Shown here in pieces: positions 25,601-33,426 of a DNA stretch of 64,000 nucleotides (the stretch's first letter is position 1; each line of letters starts with the position of its first letter). The position numbers and the translations under genes are program-made. The stretch is taken from positions 1 to 64,000 of the forward strand of contig CANROC010000011.1 in NCBI GenBank assembly GCA_947632175.1. The letters are read 5' to 3'. The notes beneath the pieces are model-generated. The model saw only the letters and a program-made list of their open reading frames with translations, ran no database searches and was not told the origin of the DNA. Origin of the DNA: an uncultured Oscillospiraceae bacterium. GTDB lineage: Bacteria; Bacillota; Clostridia; Oscillospirales; Oscillospiraceae.

Positions 25601-28600
25601 ATATCGGTTTCAGCGCGGATATGATCTTCTCCCAATCCGCACTTTCCTCCATGAGGTCACTGATCCTGGCATCAGAAGCCTTCCCTTCGCGCAGGTTCTC
25701 CATGACTGCCAGCAAATCGTCCAGGATCCCGGTAATCGCCCGCCTGAACTCATAATAATTCACAAGCTGTTCACGGGATGCGACCTTTATGTAGGAAATG
25801 ATCCACTCGGCGTTTCTGGCTAAGCAGAAGCGAAGGCTTTCGGCCTTTGCCTCCGAATTGGCCACGGCTTTCATGTCGGCCTCAACGTATCGAAGAGGTT
25901 CGGCCATCAGCCTGACCAGATCTGTTCGATAGTCCGCTTTGCACGGATCTCCTGTGCTTATCCGGTAAACAAGCTCATAGGTCTTCTGCATGCTCAAAAG
26001 CCGCATGTAGCTGCGGACCCCGATCAGCTCTCTGTGTACAAGGCTCAGCACCTCTTGCTGAAATCTCTCCGCATCTGCCGGGCTGTCAAAATCCCGGACA
26101 TAGTTGACAACCTCCCGAATTGTGAGTTTCGCGCAGTTGTTGAGATAATTCTGTCTGGACTGATAAAGCGTCTCAGGATCGGCGGACAGATTTGGATGCT
26201 GAAATTTATATGAGTATGCCTTAAAAAACCGAATAAACTTCTCCGCCACATCTACCGCGGCGTCATACTCCTGCCGCTTCAAATTGTCGGCCGTTGTGCC
26301 GCGGACGGCGGCCATGCGCTCATAGCGCTCCTGGGCCTCCTCCTGGACAAAACTGAAGAGGCCGGTGTTCTTGCCGTGCTCCGGGACATTGACATAAAGC
26401 CATTGGACAAGCCACGCGAAGTAAGACGAGTGGTCAAGAATGGCCTCGTCCAGATCCCTGTCATATTCCTCTCTGGAGCGTTTGCGGTGCTTCTCCTTGA
26501 GCCTCTCAAACTCACTGCTGAGCTGCTCGGTAGAGGACCGTTTTTCCAGCAGATCGTACTTTTTTGCCGTCCGGCACGCCGGGCAGCGGTCGTTTTCCGT
26601 GTTATACGAGGGGATCGCGAGATGAATATACGCGAAGAGATTTTTCTCCGGCTCATGGACGAAGAAATTCGCTGAATCATAGGAGCTGCGGTTGACCAGC
26701 AGGAAAAGCCGGTCAAACAGGAACACGTTTCCATAGGGAATGCCGGAATGTTCGAGCAGCATCTGCACCAGCAGCCGCGCGCGATTCAGGATATCTCCGG
26801 TGACAACCGAGCTGTCCGCAAAATGGACCAGGAAGCGGGAATGGGGATCGGACCGCTTTACTCTGCGGTAATCCTCCGCGATAAAGCTGAATTTTGCGCG
26901 CATCTCTTCCCGGTAGATATCAGTGAGGTTGAGGCGCAGGACTCTGACCTGTCCCCGGAAAACGATGTCTATCACCGCTTTAACGAACCCGGAATTGGCA
27001 AACTGCATCGGCACCACTAAAACATGGTAAGCATCTACCTGGGCAGGCCACTCCTGAAGCAGATGACCGATCTCCCGGCGATTATCGCGGAAAAGGTTTT
27101 CAAAGTCAATGTAAAACTGAAAATGGTTGTTGCCGGAATAGATGTGGGAATAGTGTACATTCTGAAAGAGACTGCGAATACGTTCCCGATTTGCCTTTGC
27201 GCCGCCGGTTTTACGCACCAGCCGTTCAAATCCGTTAAAGCGCTGTTCGTGGAGAGTGAAGATGGCATTGGGCTCCGTCTCGGAATGGCGTACATCTATG
27301 ATCGGGCTCAGGGACTTCCCCGTTGCATTGCAGATAGGACACGTATCCGGCGCATACCATTTTATATTCACCGGGATCAGGTACTTCACCCTGCATTCAG
27401 ACAGCGAGGAATTTTCGGGACGTGGTACAACAGAGTGATCCGCGCTATTAAAGCGCTCCCAAAAGCGCGCAGAGGTATCGCTCAGATTTCCGTCCGAATT
27501 GAACAGGTCCTTGTTGATCAGGACCAGGCAGAAATTGCGCGAGGGGACATTGAGGACAGCTTCACCCAGCTCTCTTTCGTTTTGGAGCTTCTGAGACCGC
27601 GAGCTCCTGCTTTGGGCTTTGCAGTCCCTCTCTGCCGCCTCTCGCTTTTCCTGAAGGAACTTACGGGCGCGGTTATGCAGCTTATATACTGTCGAAAGCG
27701 TAGTGCCCACAGGTAAGACTGTCACGATTTGGATGTTCGCAAAATCAGCGTAGGTGAAAGCATCGGGATCGAAATACGGCTTAAAATACACCTCTCCATC
27801 GCTGGGCCCGTCATAGACGATCGCGGAATATACCTTTGCTTTTTCAAGCGCATTCTCCAACCAGAACTTGATTTGGAGGAAAAGAGTCGAGGAATATTTT
27901 TCATATCCCAACAGCAACAGCGAGGAGTCCTTATTTTTCCTGTCATCACGGTACAGGAGCTCTGTAACGATCAAATAGGCAAAATACGCGATATTGCCCA
28001 TGTTGTGGAAAAGCAGCTCCGCTTCGCAAAATTGCTTCAAATGGAGCTTGGAGCCAAGGCGGATATGGGTGTTGCGAAGCATACAGCCGTATTCATTTGA
28101 CTGCATGTCCGTTTCAAGCACTGCGGAAATACGTCTGACAAACCAATTGTCTCCCCAGGGGACATCCTCCAACGAAGCTGTTCCGGCGCCATCGGGAACG
28201 CGGGCCGGTAAAAACAGATCGAACGGGAACAACTCGATAGGATGTATCTCGGGAGAAGCTTGCGCGCCATTATACGTAAGATAATTTAATAACGGAAGAT
28301 ACTCCAGAGTGTATTCCGAGTGCTGGTACGCGAAAAGGGCCGCGCCTCTTTGCGCGTCTGACAAAACGCGGCCGGAAAGGATCGTCTGTGTACACGGAAT
28401 GCCCGCTCTCCATTCGGAGCACAGCGCGATCTGCACGTTGGTCATATCCGGTTGCACTCCGTCAATGTAAAATACGGAATACCACCGTATAAATTCGTGC
28501 AGCGTATCCATGTCCGGAAAGAGCAGCGCGATACGCAGGGGGATGTTTTTCTCCGTTAATTGGACATATGCGATCTGCCTGAACAGGGCCTTGGCCAGGA

Positions 28601-30281
28601 GCTCGACCCCGTGAGATCTAAGGTGCCTCAAATTCAGCAGGATGACCGCATCAGACAGGCTTCCGGCGCAGCTCGACCGGAGCTGGTCGTTCAGCCTCTT
28701 TTGGATCTTGATGATGTCATCGATCTTGGAGGAAAACGCCACCTCGTCAAAGAGCGTCTTATAATCAACAAAAATCAGGCGTTTGCGCGGCGGGAGGACC
28801 TTCGGTCCGAAATAGCTCAACTGGTTTGGCCCATCTCCCGTCGTATCGGGAAGAGCGGGCCAGGCATCGCTTATCGGGATGAGCGCATTCCACTCTGTGA
28901 CGTATGAGTCCGCCGGCTCATATTCATCTCCATCGAATGAAAGCTTATTCTCGTTGTTATAAACAAGCGTCCTTCCGCTGCCGTCCGGCGTGCGCCCCAT
29001 AAGGTAGCCGTCATTGACGCTGACAATGCGTTGGAGCAAACGCAATCCGTAATGAACGGTCACATCCTCAAGGTGGGAATCGAGCGGCGCTTCCCTTGGC
29101 GGAAGATGAAAAAGGTCGTGCAGCTGCCCGGCATACTGCCGATGCGCGGATAATTCCTTATTCGAAAGACTTCCCTCCAGCAGGATCGCGTCCTTGTTGA
29201 ACTGGGCGTCCTTGGAGGCGTATAACTCGATGGCTTCCAAAAAGACACGTTCATTATATTGGCGGATCATCCCGATTCGCCCATTTTCGCCCATTGCGCT
29301 GTCAAGAACAAAAAATTCAAAATAAAACCGGTAATCCCGATTGAAGATATTGTCTCTGTCAGTCGATGTCCCGTTCCTTTTTACTTTGGTAAAGCAGGGC
29401 TTATATTTCTCATAAAGCTCTATACGGTTTTTAGACTCCTGGGGAAAATTGGACATCGTTGTGTCGCGCCCCGCCCGATGGACTCGAATGCCGAACCATG
29501 CCCGATGTCCCTGAGAGTGCAGGCACGCGTTTTCGATAAGCTGATACAACGCCTCTCCGTATGTGATCGCGTCTATTCGGCTCTTCTTGAGCAAGGCCTC
29601 ATTGATCTGAGGCTTGTCATTCACGCTGTAAAGGGCCTTTTCTTTGATAAGTTCCAAAAGGAGATATGTCCAGATGATTTTCGCCAATACGGTCATACTG
29701 TCCAAATGGGCCTGGATATAGTCGTTGACATGCCCGCGAAGAGCGCTTTTTGTGGCTTCGCTGAATCCAAATTGCTGGTCCCCCAGGTATTCCGCGTTTT
29801 CTACGGCGTGTACCAGCATATTCGCCATATGAAAATACTCCGGCATCTCGTCTGCCGGGCCTGAATAACGGCTGGTATTCAAAACCTGATAGCTCTTATA
29901 GGCGTCCGGATTTAACGCGATGGAACACAGCGGGAAGATCCGGCTTTTCGCCCAGTCGTAACCCGAAAACTGTATTCCATTTACATTGATCTGAATATAC
30001 TTTGTCTGCTCCAATTGGGATAAGAAGGCAGCCACACGCCCGTACTCATCGCTGTCGATCTTCCCATTTTTCTCCCTAAGAAAGATATCCAGGGTAAGCT
30101 TTTGCTCAGGACTGATGCGTTGTGTGCGATACAGGTAATCGGCAAAGGGAAAGAAGTATCTGAGCTGGGTGACCTCGCTGGACGCATCGTTCAGCTTGAC
30201 CCGGATCCTTAAATCTTTGTCCTCGGGAGGCGTATTATATAATGCCTGCCAGGCGACTCTATCAAGCCCATTTAAATCCAT
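22683..30281 (-). CDS. Giant GHKL ATPase / PRTase-like / metallophosphoesterase protein
   Basis: 2532 residues, ATG after AAGGAGAATATACAT. Residues 1-235 are helical and unassigned. A GHKL ATPase fold follows: N-box YQLIENACLHS (about 247-256), a G1-like VLDSAMGENG (about 325-334), and a G2-like HYGLRLLQRIV with GR/GRT end (about 410-440). Two phosphoribosyltransferase-like regions are suggested by VLPVGTTLST (about 855-864) and HFADSSVVTGDIL (about 1153-1165), followed by CPIC and CPAC pairs. A long helical region leads to a calcineurin-like phosphoesterase at 2003-2532: SDLH, GDVVDG, GNHDY, AAHYS and AGHIH are all present, with a coiled-coil insert before GHIH. It is probably the sensor or signal enzyme of a two-gene system. 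Confidence 0.75.
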   Translation of the reverse strand: MDLNGLDRVAWQALYNTPPEDKDLRIRVKLNDASSEVTQLRYFFPFADYLYRTQRISPEQKLTLDIFLREKNGKIDSDEYGRVAAFLSQLEQTKYIQINVNGIQFSGYDWAKSRIFPLCSIALNPDAYKSYQVLNTSRYSGPADEMPEYFHMANMLVHAVENAEYLGDQQFGFSEATKSALRGHVNDYIQAHLDSMTVLAKIIWTYLLLELIKEKALYSVNDKPQINEALLKKSRIDAITYGEALYQLIENACLHSQGHRAWFGIRVHRAGRDTTMSNFPQESKNRIELYEKYKPCFTKVKRNGTSTDRDNIFNRDYRFYFEFFVLDSAMGENGRIGMIRQYNERVFLEAIELYASKDAQFNKDAILLEGSLSNKELSAHRQYAGQLHDLFHLPPREAPLDSHLEDVTVHYGLRLLQRIVSVNDGYLMGRTPDGSGRTLVYNNENKLSFDGDEYEPADSYVTEWNALIPISDAWPALPDTTGDGPNQLSYFGPKVLPPRKRLIFVDYKTLFDEVAFSSKIDDIIKIQKRLNDQLRSSCAGSLSDAVILLNLRHLRSHGVELLAKALFRQIAYVQLTEKNIPLRIALLFPDMDTLHEFIRWYSVFYIDGVQPDMTNVQIALCSEWRAGIPCTQTILSGRVLSDAQRGAALFAYQHSEYTLEYLPLLNYLTYNGAQASPEIHPIELFPFDLFLPARVPDGAGTASLEDVPWGDNWFVRRISAVLETDMQSNEYGCMLRNTHIRLGSKLHLKQFCEAELLFHNMGNIAYFAYLIVTELLYRDDRKNKDSSLLLLGYEKYSSTLFLQIKFWLENALEKAKVYSAIVYDGPSDGEVYFKPYFDPDAFTYADFANIQIVTVLPVGTTLSTVYKLHNRARKFLQEKREAAERDCKAQSRSSRSQKLQNERELGEAVLNVPSRNFCLVLINKDLFNSDGNLSDTSARFWERFNSADHSVVPRPENSSLSECRVKYLIPVNIKWYAPDTCPICNATGKSLSPIIDVRHSETEPNAIFTLHEQRFNGFERLVRKTGGAKANRERIRSLFQNVHYSHIYSGNNHFQFYIDFENLFRDNRREIGHLLQEWPAQVDAYHVLVVPMQFANSGFVKAVIDIVFRGQVRVLRLNLTDIYREEMRAKFSFIAEDYRRVKRSDPHSRFLVHFADSSVVTGDILNRARLLVQMLLEHSGIPYGNVFLFDRLFLLVNRSSYDSANFFVHEPEKNLFAYIHLAIPSYNTENDRCPACRTAKKYDLLEKRSSTEQLSSEFERLKEKHRKRSREEYDRDLDEAILDHSSYFAWLVQWLYVNVPEHGKNTGLFSFVQEEAQERYERMAAVRGTTADNLKRQEYDAAVDVAEKFIRFFKAYSYKFQHPNLSADPETLYQSRQNYLNNCAKLTIREVVNYVRDFDSPADAERFQQEVLSLVHRELIGVRSYMRLLSMQKTYELVYRISTGDPCKADYRTDLVRLMAEPLRYVEADMKAVANSEAKAESLRFCLARNAEWIISYIKVASREQLVNYYEFRRAITGILDDLLAVMENLREGKASDARISDLMEESADWEKIISALKPICSPNEYREFHCGKLCVLLQYHMQMILIHRMADLQISAEINAGGVRSIATAYEQYLNTYFTAPDGTSDRAVLAAHMALPTSDRMVIRYLKSAKSATMLSDDAVPCLLLTETPLRLESQITSSMPLPVRKNMVLFARYIYLENTQMLYTGMRDLEKSISSDFWAMQRSFRPADKYPQYMRLLNREVVKVLAGCYSNLDGDGETRNILYQNILGNFCRFWHLSTGSAAATSKEEEGIHPLTYMLQYFRRINYLVENHTIDELPYQYEDLCRTICGLTGFQMCYIAYESTGNYPEIFTQSGYCKKLLDKILTPHDIDRLLRYIRSNGEQGDPNEKYRVTTLIPNVSIIQGEKDQCDYLVLSLTFKGDKTNSNRFHLVLQSLSEEHVFGTDRSANIQTAMRKSRDILFMRESLQLILSRDYTVLINFRFDCAYIRPFDLQNAGHPAAIHISDLHIKDEVDDLCEKVRSCIRDSLGLTKVDLLIITGDVVDGREANAPQMEKNYRRAMKLLNAIVFELWKDEDGYLPHDWRRRIIITTGNHDYASMNQYKASLQRRALISAMPVEMDSSTMSKFAYFIDFMVRYLDAPIDELLLNDLNEVRNYRNLGVRVLSLNCSGTATTRRTNKIGVDKDKVIELVGRKAWRDKTQRVVAVSKGDPDDPERVPYLRRPFRICAAHYSMEYEPSYFIDNYSYMPGWQWDPVLAKNCPINMLSDCFCAALRRELQYRVEIGLSGDLSAAAATPAAPVSSISGVEEELYTARTDFLKQIRALDHAMQDLEAGHESKQYESDMYYTRLKDTAKGDIKKAVENMRKNDLYLQIKSYEKWLEDNHLTDRQDLSKKISALCDEQISKLIFEVNESLMMSKYDDRNFKDLMGEIEKETDETIDLFLAGHIHAYAETSKKNDKGEIVHFLVADRLHDPERLGIHGYVLLNMSVEEETPTSATGTASGAGDDFQYYRFGAENPKTKADSCPPRGRT

Positions 30282-30298
30282 ATGTATATTCTCCTTTT

Positions 30299-31228
30299 TT
30301 ATCCGTTGCCGGTATCGGGGCCTTTTTTCTCTCCGGGGCCGGCGAAATTGGAGGCGGCCCTGAAATCGAAGATCGCAATGGATGAGATCGTCTCAAGCTC
30401 TTTGGCGCTCTTCGCAAAAAACCAGCCGTTCTTCCAATCGCCACTGTTATAGATCAGCCTGTAAAGATACTCGGGAATCGCGCTTCCGGTGTGCCGGATC
30501 CCCCAGTTTCCCGCGGGAGCGTCACGCGTTTCCCGTGACATATAAAATCGATCGATCGCCGAAAAGATCTCTGCGGCTTTTTCGTCATCGAATTTCTGCT
30601 GAGGCTGTGCCCGGCCCTTATTATGGTCGAACAGCGCGTGCTGGCTGTTCCAAATAAAGTCGCATACGGATAAGCCAAGAGAGCCGTTCAGCAGGTCCAC
30701 ATCGGATACTTTCTGGATAGTGCTGTTGAAATACGTCTCTTTTACACTCTCCGCAGAGGCAAGATATATGCCGTTGACGCAGTTTTCGCACCAAAGTACG
30801 ATTTGTTTGTCAAGATAGGGGAAGCTCTGCAGCTGCATCTGTGGGACCGGCCTGGAGCATGAATAGTATAAGTACAGCGGCATGGCTGACCTGATTTTGG
30901 CAGCCTTGATCAGCAGATCGATCTGATATCCGTTCCTGTTCTTGTATACGATAGACGGGCGAACGTTCGTGTTGGCTTTCAAATATTTTGCCTGCACCAA
31001 AAAGCGATACGCGCATAAGACATCTTTCTCGTTCGTCAGCGCCCACCATTCCATATCGGCGCCGATATGCGCCTCCTCCTGCCGTGTCAGGGGTATGAAA
31101 CGGACCCTCTCCGACAGGCCCGACATGCTTAAAAGCCCGAACTGAAGCCAATCTGTAATAGATTCTTCTTTCACCCATGGGTTTTTGCTCAGCCAGCGAT
31201 ATATTTCCTCGGAAATGCAGTGAAACAC
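30299..31228 (-). CDS. DUF6615-like, nuclease-fold candidate partner of the giant protein
   Basis: 309 residues from a GTG start after AAGGTGG, ending 17 bases before the giant gene, which it precedes in the operon. The start EESITDWLQFGLL, then EEAHIGADMEWW and LVQAKYLK, and later YQIDLLIKAAK and PLYLYYSC, fit the DUF6615 pattern. The order GAD-x-E-W ... Q-A-K resembles a PD-(D/E)xK nuclease core (Asp, then Gln-x-Lys). Together with the giant ATPase/phosphoesterase it could be the effector of a defence system. Both the family name and nuclease reading are pattern-based. Confidence 0.6.
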   Translation of the reverse strand: MFHCISEEIYRWLSKNPWVKEESITDWLQFGLLSMSGLSERVRFIPLTRQEEAHIGADMEWWALTNEKDVLCAYRFLVQAKYLKANTNVRPSIVYKNRNGYQIDLLIKAAKIRSAMPLYLYYSCSRPVPQMQLQSFPYLDKQIVLWCENCVNGIYLASAESVKETYFNSTIQKVSDVDLLNGSLGLSVCDFIWNSQHALFDHNKGRAQPQQKFDDEKAAEIFSAIDRFYMSRETRDAPAGNWGIRHTGSAIPEYLYRLIYNSGDWKNGWFFAKSAKELETISSIAIFDFRAASNFAGPGEKKGPDTGNG

Positions 31229-31583
31229 AAAAACACCACCTTAAAAATAATTTGAAGAGTACAGCGGGCGATACATTCCCGTGTTCTCGTTTCAGGAAGT
31301 GCTGATTACATATTTTTGCCGTTCCTTGATGAAATCCTCCTAATATTTAATGTTTTGGGCGAAGCGTTATGTTACAAAAAGATTTATTTTATACCAAAAA
31401 TATTGTTTAAGTATGTTTGTCCCTGTTTGCCTGGTCTTGTATCGTTGCCGCCGTCCAGACCTTGCTCACCGCGGGGCCATGGCCTGCCATATCCCCGCGG
31501 AGACAGCGGCGATAAATTCGTGGGACAGAATTTCCGGGCAGGCCCTTATACTTTTACTCCCTTGCTTGACAGCGCGGCGAGGG
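31229..31583. other. AT-rich to GC-rich boundary, gene-free
   Basis: The first ~180 bases are AT-rich and must hold the minus-strand promoter of the giant operon, though I see no clear pair of boxes. From about 31430 the composition shifts to the GC-rich core. No attachment-site repeat matching the left side is visible. This is the likely right edge of the island. Confidence 0.5.
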
Positions 31584-31612
31584 TTGACAGGAGAAAAGGG
31601 AGAAGGTATAAT
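31584..31612 (+). promoter_or_regulatory. Consensus promoter of the DUF488 operon
   Basis: TTGACA, a 17-base spacer, then TATAAT, 24 bases before the GTG start. Confidence 0.85.
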
Positions 31613-31635
31613 TTTGGGAAAAAGGGGGCGAGAGG

Positions 31636-32235
31636 GTGGTGTATTCGATTGGGTACTCAGGCTTTACGCCGGAGGAGTTTGTCCGGGCGCTTTTGGAAAA
31701 CGGCGTGACGGCGCTGGTGGATGTGCGGTCATCGCCCTATTCGGCCTACCACACGGAGTATGACCGGGAGACGCTGGCCCGGACGCTGAAAGAGAGCGGA
31801 ATACTTTACCGCAACTACGCCAGGGAGTTTGGGGCGAGGCAGGAGAACAGGAGCTTTTTAAGCCCCGGAGGGTATCTGGACTTTGAAAAATTCTCGGCCT
31901 CGGAGCAGTTCAGGGAGGGCGTGAGCAAGATCGAGGCGGGTATGGAGCGGGGGTATGTTTTCTGCTTCATGTGCGCGGAGACGGACCCCATGACCTGCCA
32001 CCGGGCCATACTTGTGACCAGGGCCTTTTCAAGGCTTGGATACGAGGTCATACACCTCATGCCCGGGAACGTCCGGGAGACACAGCGGGAGATGGAAAGG
32101 CGGATGGTGGAAAAGCTCTTTCCTGACAGAGAGCAGCTGTCGCTTTTCGGGGACAAGTCGGAAGAGGACTGGGTGGAGGAGGCTTACGCCCGGCAAAACA
32201 GGGCCATCGGATTCAGACCGGGGGAGGGCATGTGA
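31636..32235 (+). CDS. DUF488 family protein 1
   Basis: 199 residues from a GTG after GGGGGCGAGAG. The family start MVYSIGYSGFTPEEFVRAL, LVDVRSSPYS and the C-terminal FMCAETDPMTCHRAIL (conserved Cys with Cys-His) are all present; the tail EKLFPDREQLSLFG is common to the long DUF488 type. The biochemical role of DUF488 is unproven. Its stop overlaps the next start (TGATG). It forms an operon with a second DUF488 gene and a dual-OB protein. Confidence 0.88.
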   Translation: MVYSIGYSGFTPEEFVRALLENGVTALVDVRSSPYSAYHTEYDRETLARTLKESGILYRNYAREFGARQENRSFLSPGGYLDFEKFSASEQFREGVSKIEAGMERGYVFCFMCAETDPMTCHRAILVTRAFSRLGYEVIHLMPGNVRETQREMERRMVEKLFPDREQLSLFGDKSEEDWVEEAYARQNRAIGFRPGEGM

Positions 32236-32675
32236 TGGAGCTTTACACCATGGGTTTTACGCAAAAATCGGCGGAGAGATTTTTCGGACTCATAAGCGAA
32301 AATAAGATAGAGATGCTGGTAGACGTCAGGCTCAACAACCGCTCACAGCTGGCGGGCTTTACGAAAGGAGAGGATCTGGCCTTCTTCCTTGACAAGCTCT
32401 GCGGGTGCGCGTATTGCCACCGGGAGGATATGGCCCCGACGAAGGATATCCTGGACGCTTATAAAAAGGGGACCATCGGCTGGGAGGAGTACGAGGAGCT
32501 GTTCATTCCCCTCATGAAAAGCCGCGGGAGCGTGGAGAGATTTTTAGAGGAGCTGGGGGAATATGACCGGGTACTCCTTTTGTGCAGTGAGCCCACGCCG
32601 GAAAAATGCCACCGGAGGCTTTTGGCGGAGCTCATCGCCGAGGCAGGGGAGAATATCGAAATAAAGCACATCTGA
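32235..32675 (+). CDS. DUF488 family protein 2
   Basis: 146 residues; the ATG at 32235 overlaps the preceding stop, so translation is coupled (a GTG three bases earlier is the alternative). MELYTMGFTQKSAERFF, LVDVRLNNRSQLAGF and LLLCSEPTPEKCHRRLL match DUF488 and parallel the first protein, but it is the shorter subtype and only distantly similar. Two different DUF488 paralogues in one operon suggest a heteromer or two successive steps. Function unknown. Confidence 0.87.
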   Translation: MELYTMGFTQKSAERFFGLISENKIEMLVDVRLNNRSQLAGFTKGEDLAFFLDKLCGCAYCHREDMAPTKDILDAYKKGTIGWEEYEELFIPLMKSRGSVERFLEELGEYDRVLLLCSEPTPEKCHRRLLAELIAEAGENIEIKHI

Positions 32676-32690
32676 GAGAGGGAATAGCGC

Positions 32691-33320
32691 ATGGTGGGCA
32701 GGACTGTAGAAGCGCTGCTGCTGTCGAGCTCGGCAAAACACAAAGGAAAGTGCGTAGCCGGAGTGAGCCTTGACACGGGGGAGCTTATAAGATTTGTCTC
32801 CGAGGACAGGGGAACCATGGGGGCGCTGACTTACGGGGACATGAGGTGTGCCGATGGGCGCATCTGCGGGCCCTGCGATGTTGTGATCGCGCCGGTGATC
32901 GGACCCGTGCCCACGGCCCACCAGCCGGAAAACTGGCTCATTGACAGGCGGCGCTATTGGAAACGGTTAAAGACCTTGACGCCGGGGGAGACAGCTGAGC
33001 TCATACCGGTGACGAGACCCCGCATGATATTCGATACGTGGGGCGGTTTCCTTACGGAGGAGCTTTACCCCAACAGGTCCCTGGAGCTTATTGAGGCGGA
33101 AGAGCTTGTCTTTGCGAAAGAGCCGGGGAAGAAGTCCAAGGTCACATTTACATACAACGGGCGCGAGTACACGAAAATGTCCATGACCGACAGAGACTAT
33201 TACTCCGCTCAGAACGGCGACAGGATAGGCAGGGCCGTACTGCTCATGAGCCTTCCGGAGGACGATTACAACGGGAAGTATTTTAAGTTCGTGGCGAAAA
33301 TATTTCAGGTGGGAGAGTGA
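32691..33320 (+). CDS. Dual OB-domain (DuOB-like) protein
   Basis: 209 residues, 15 bases after the second DUF488 gene. Predicted mainly beta with two OB-like halves; the pattern LLSSSAKHKGKCVAGVSLDTGELIRFVS and the later ENWLIDRRRYW fit the dual-OB proteins often encoded with DUF488 genes. OB folds suggest binding of nucleic acid or nucleotide. The operon ends here, followed by a strong hairpin. The family name is a recollection from operon context and pattern and should be treated as moderate. Confidence 0.65.
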   Translation: MVGRTVEALLLSSSAKHKGKCVAGVSLDTGELIRFVSEDRGTMGALTYGDMRCADGRICGPCDVVIAPVIGPVPTAHQPENWLIDRRRYWKRLKTLTPGETAELIPVTRPRMIFDTWGGFLTEELYPNRSLELIEAEELVFAKEPGKKSKVTFTYNGREYTKMSMTDRDYYSAQNGDRIGRAVLLMSLPEDDYNGKYFKFVAKIFQVGE

Positions 33321-33363
33321 AACGAGGGGCGGAGCCCAGCGGGAATCAGACCTAAATAAGAAA

Positions 33364-33406
33364 CCCGGCCCCGGGTTCGGATGTGTTGTCCGAAGACGGG
33401 GCCGGG
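33364..33406. terminator. Terminator between converging operons
   Basis: A 10-bp GC stem (CCCGGCCCCG with CGGGGCCGGG). On the minus strand it is followed by TTTCTTATTT, ending the GH127 transcript; it also lies 44 bases after the dual-OB stop. Confidence 0.8.
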
Positions 33407-33426
33407 ATGATTATATGTGTTTGCCG

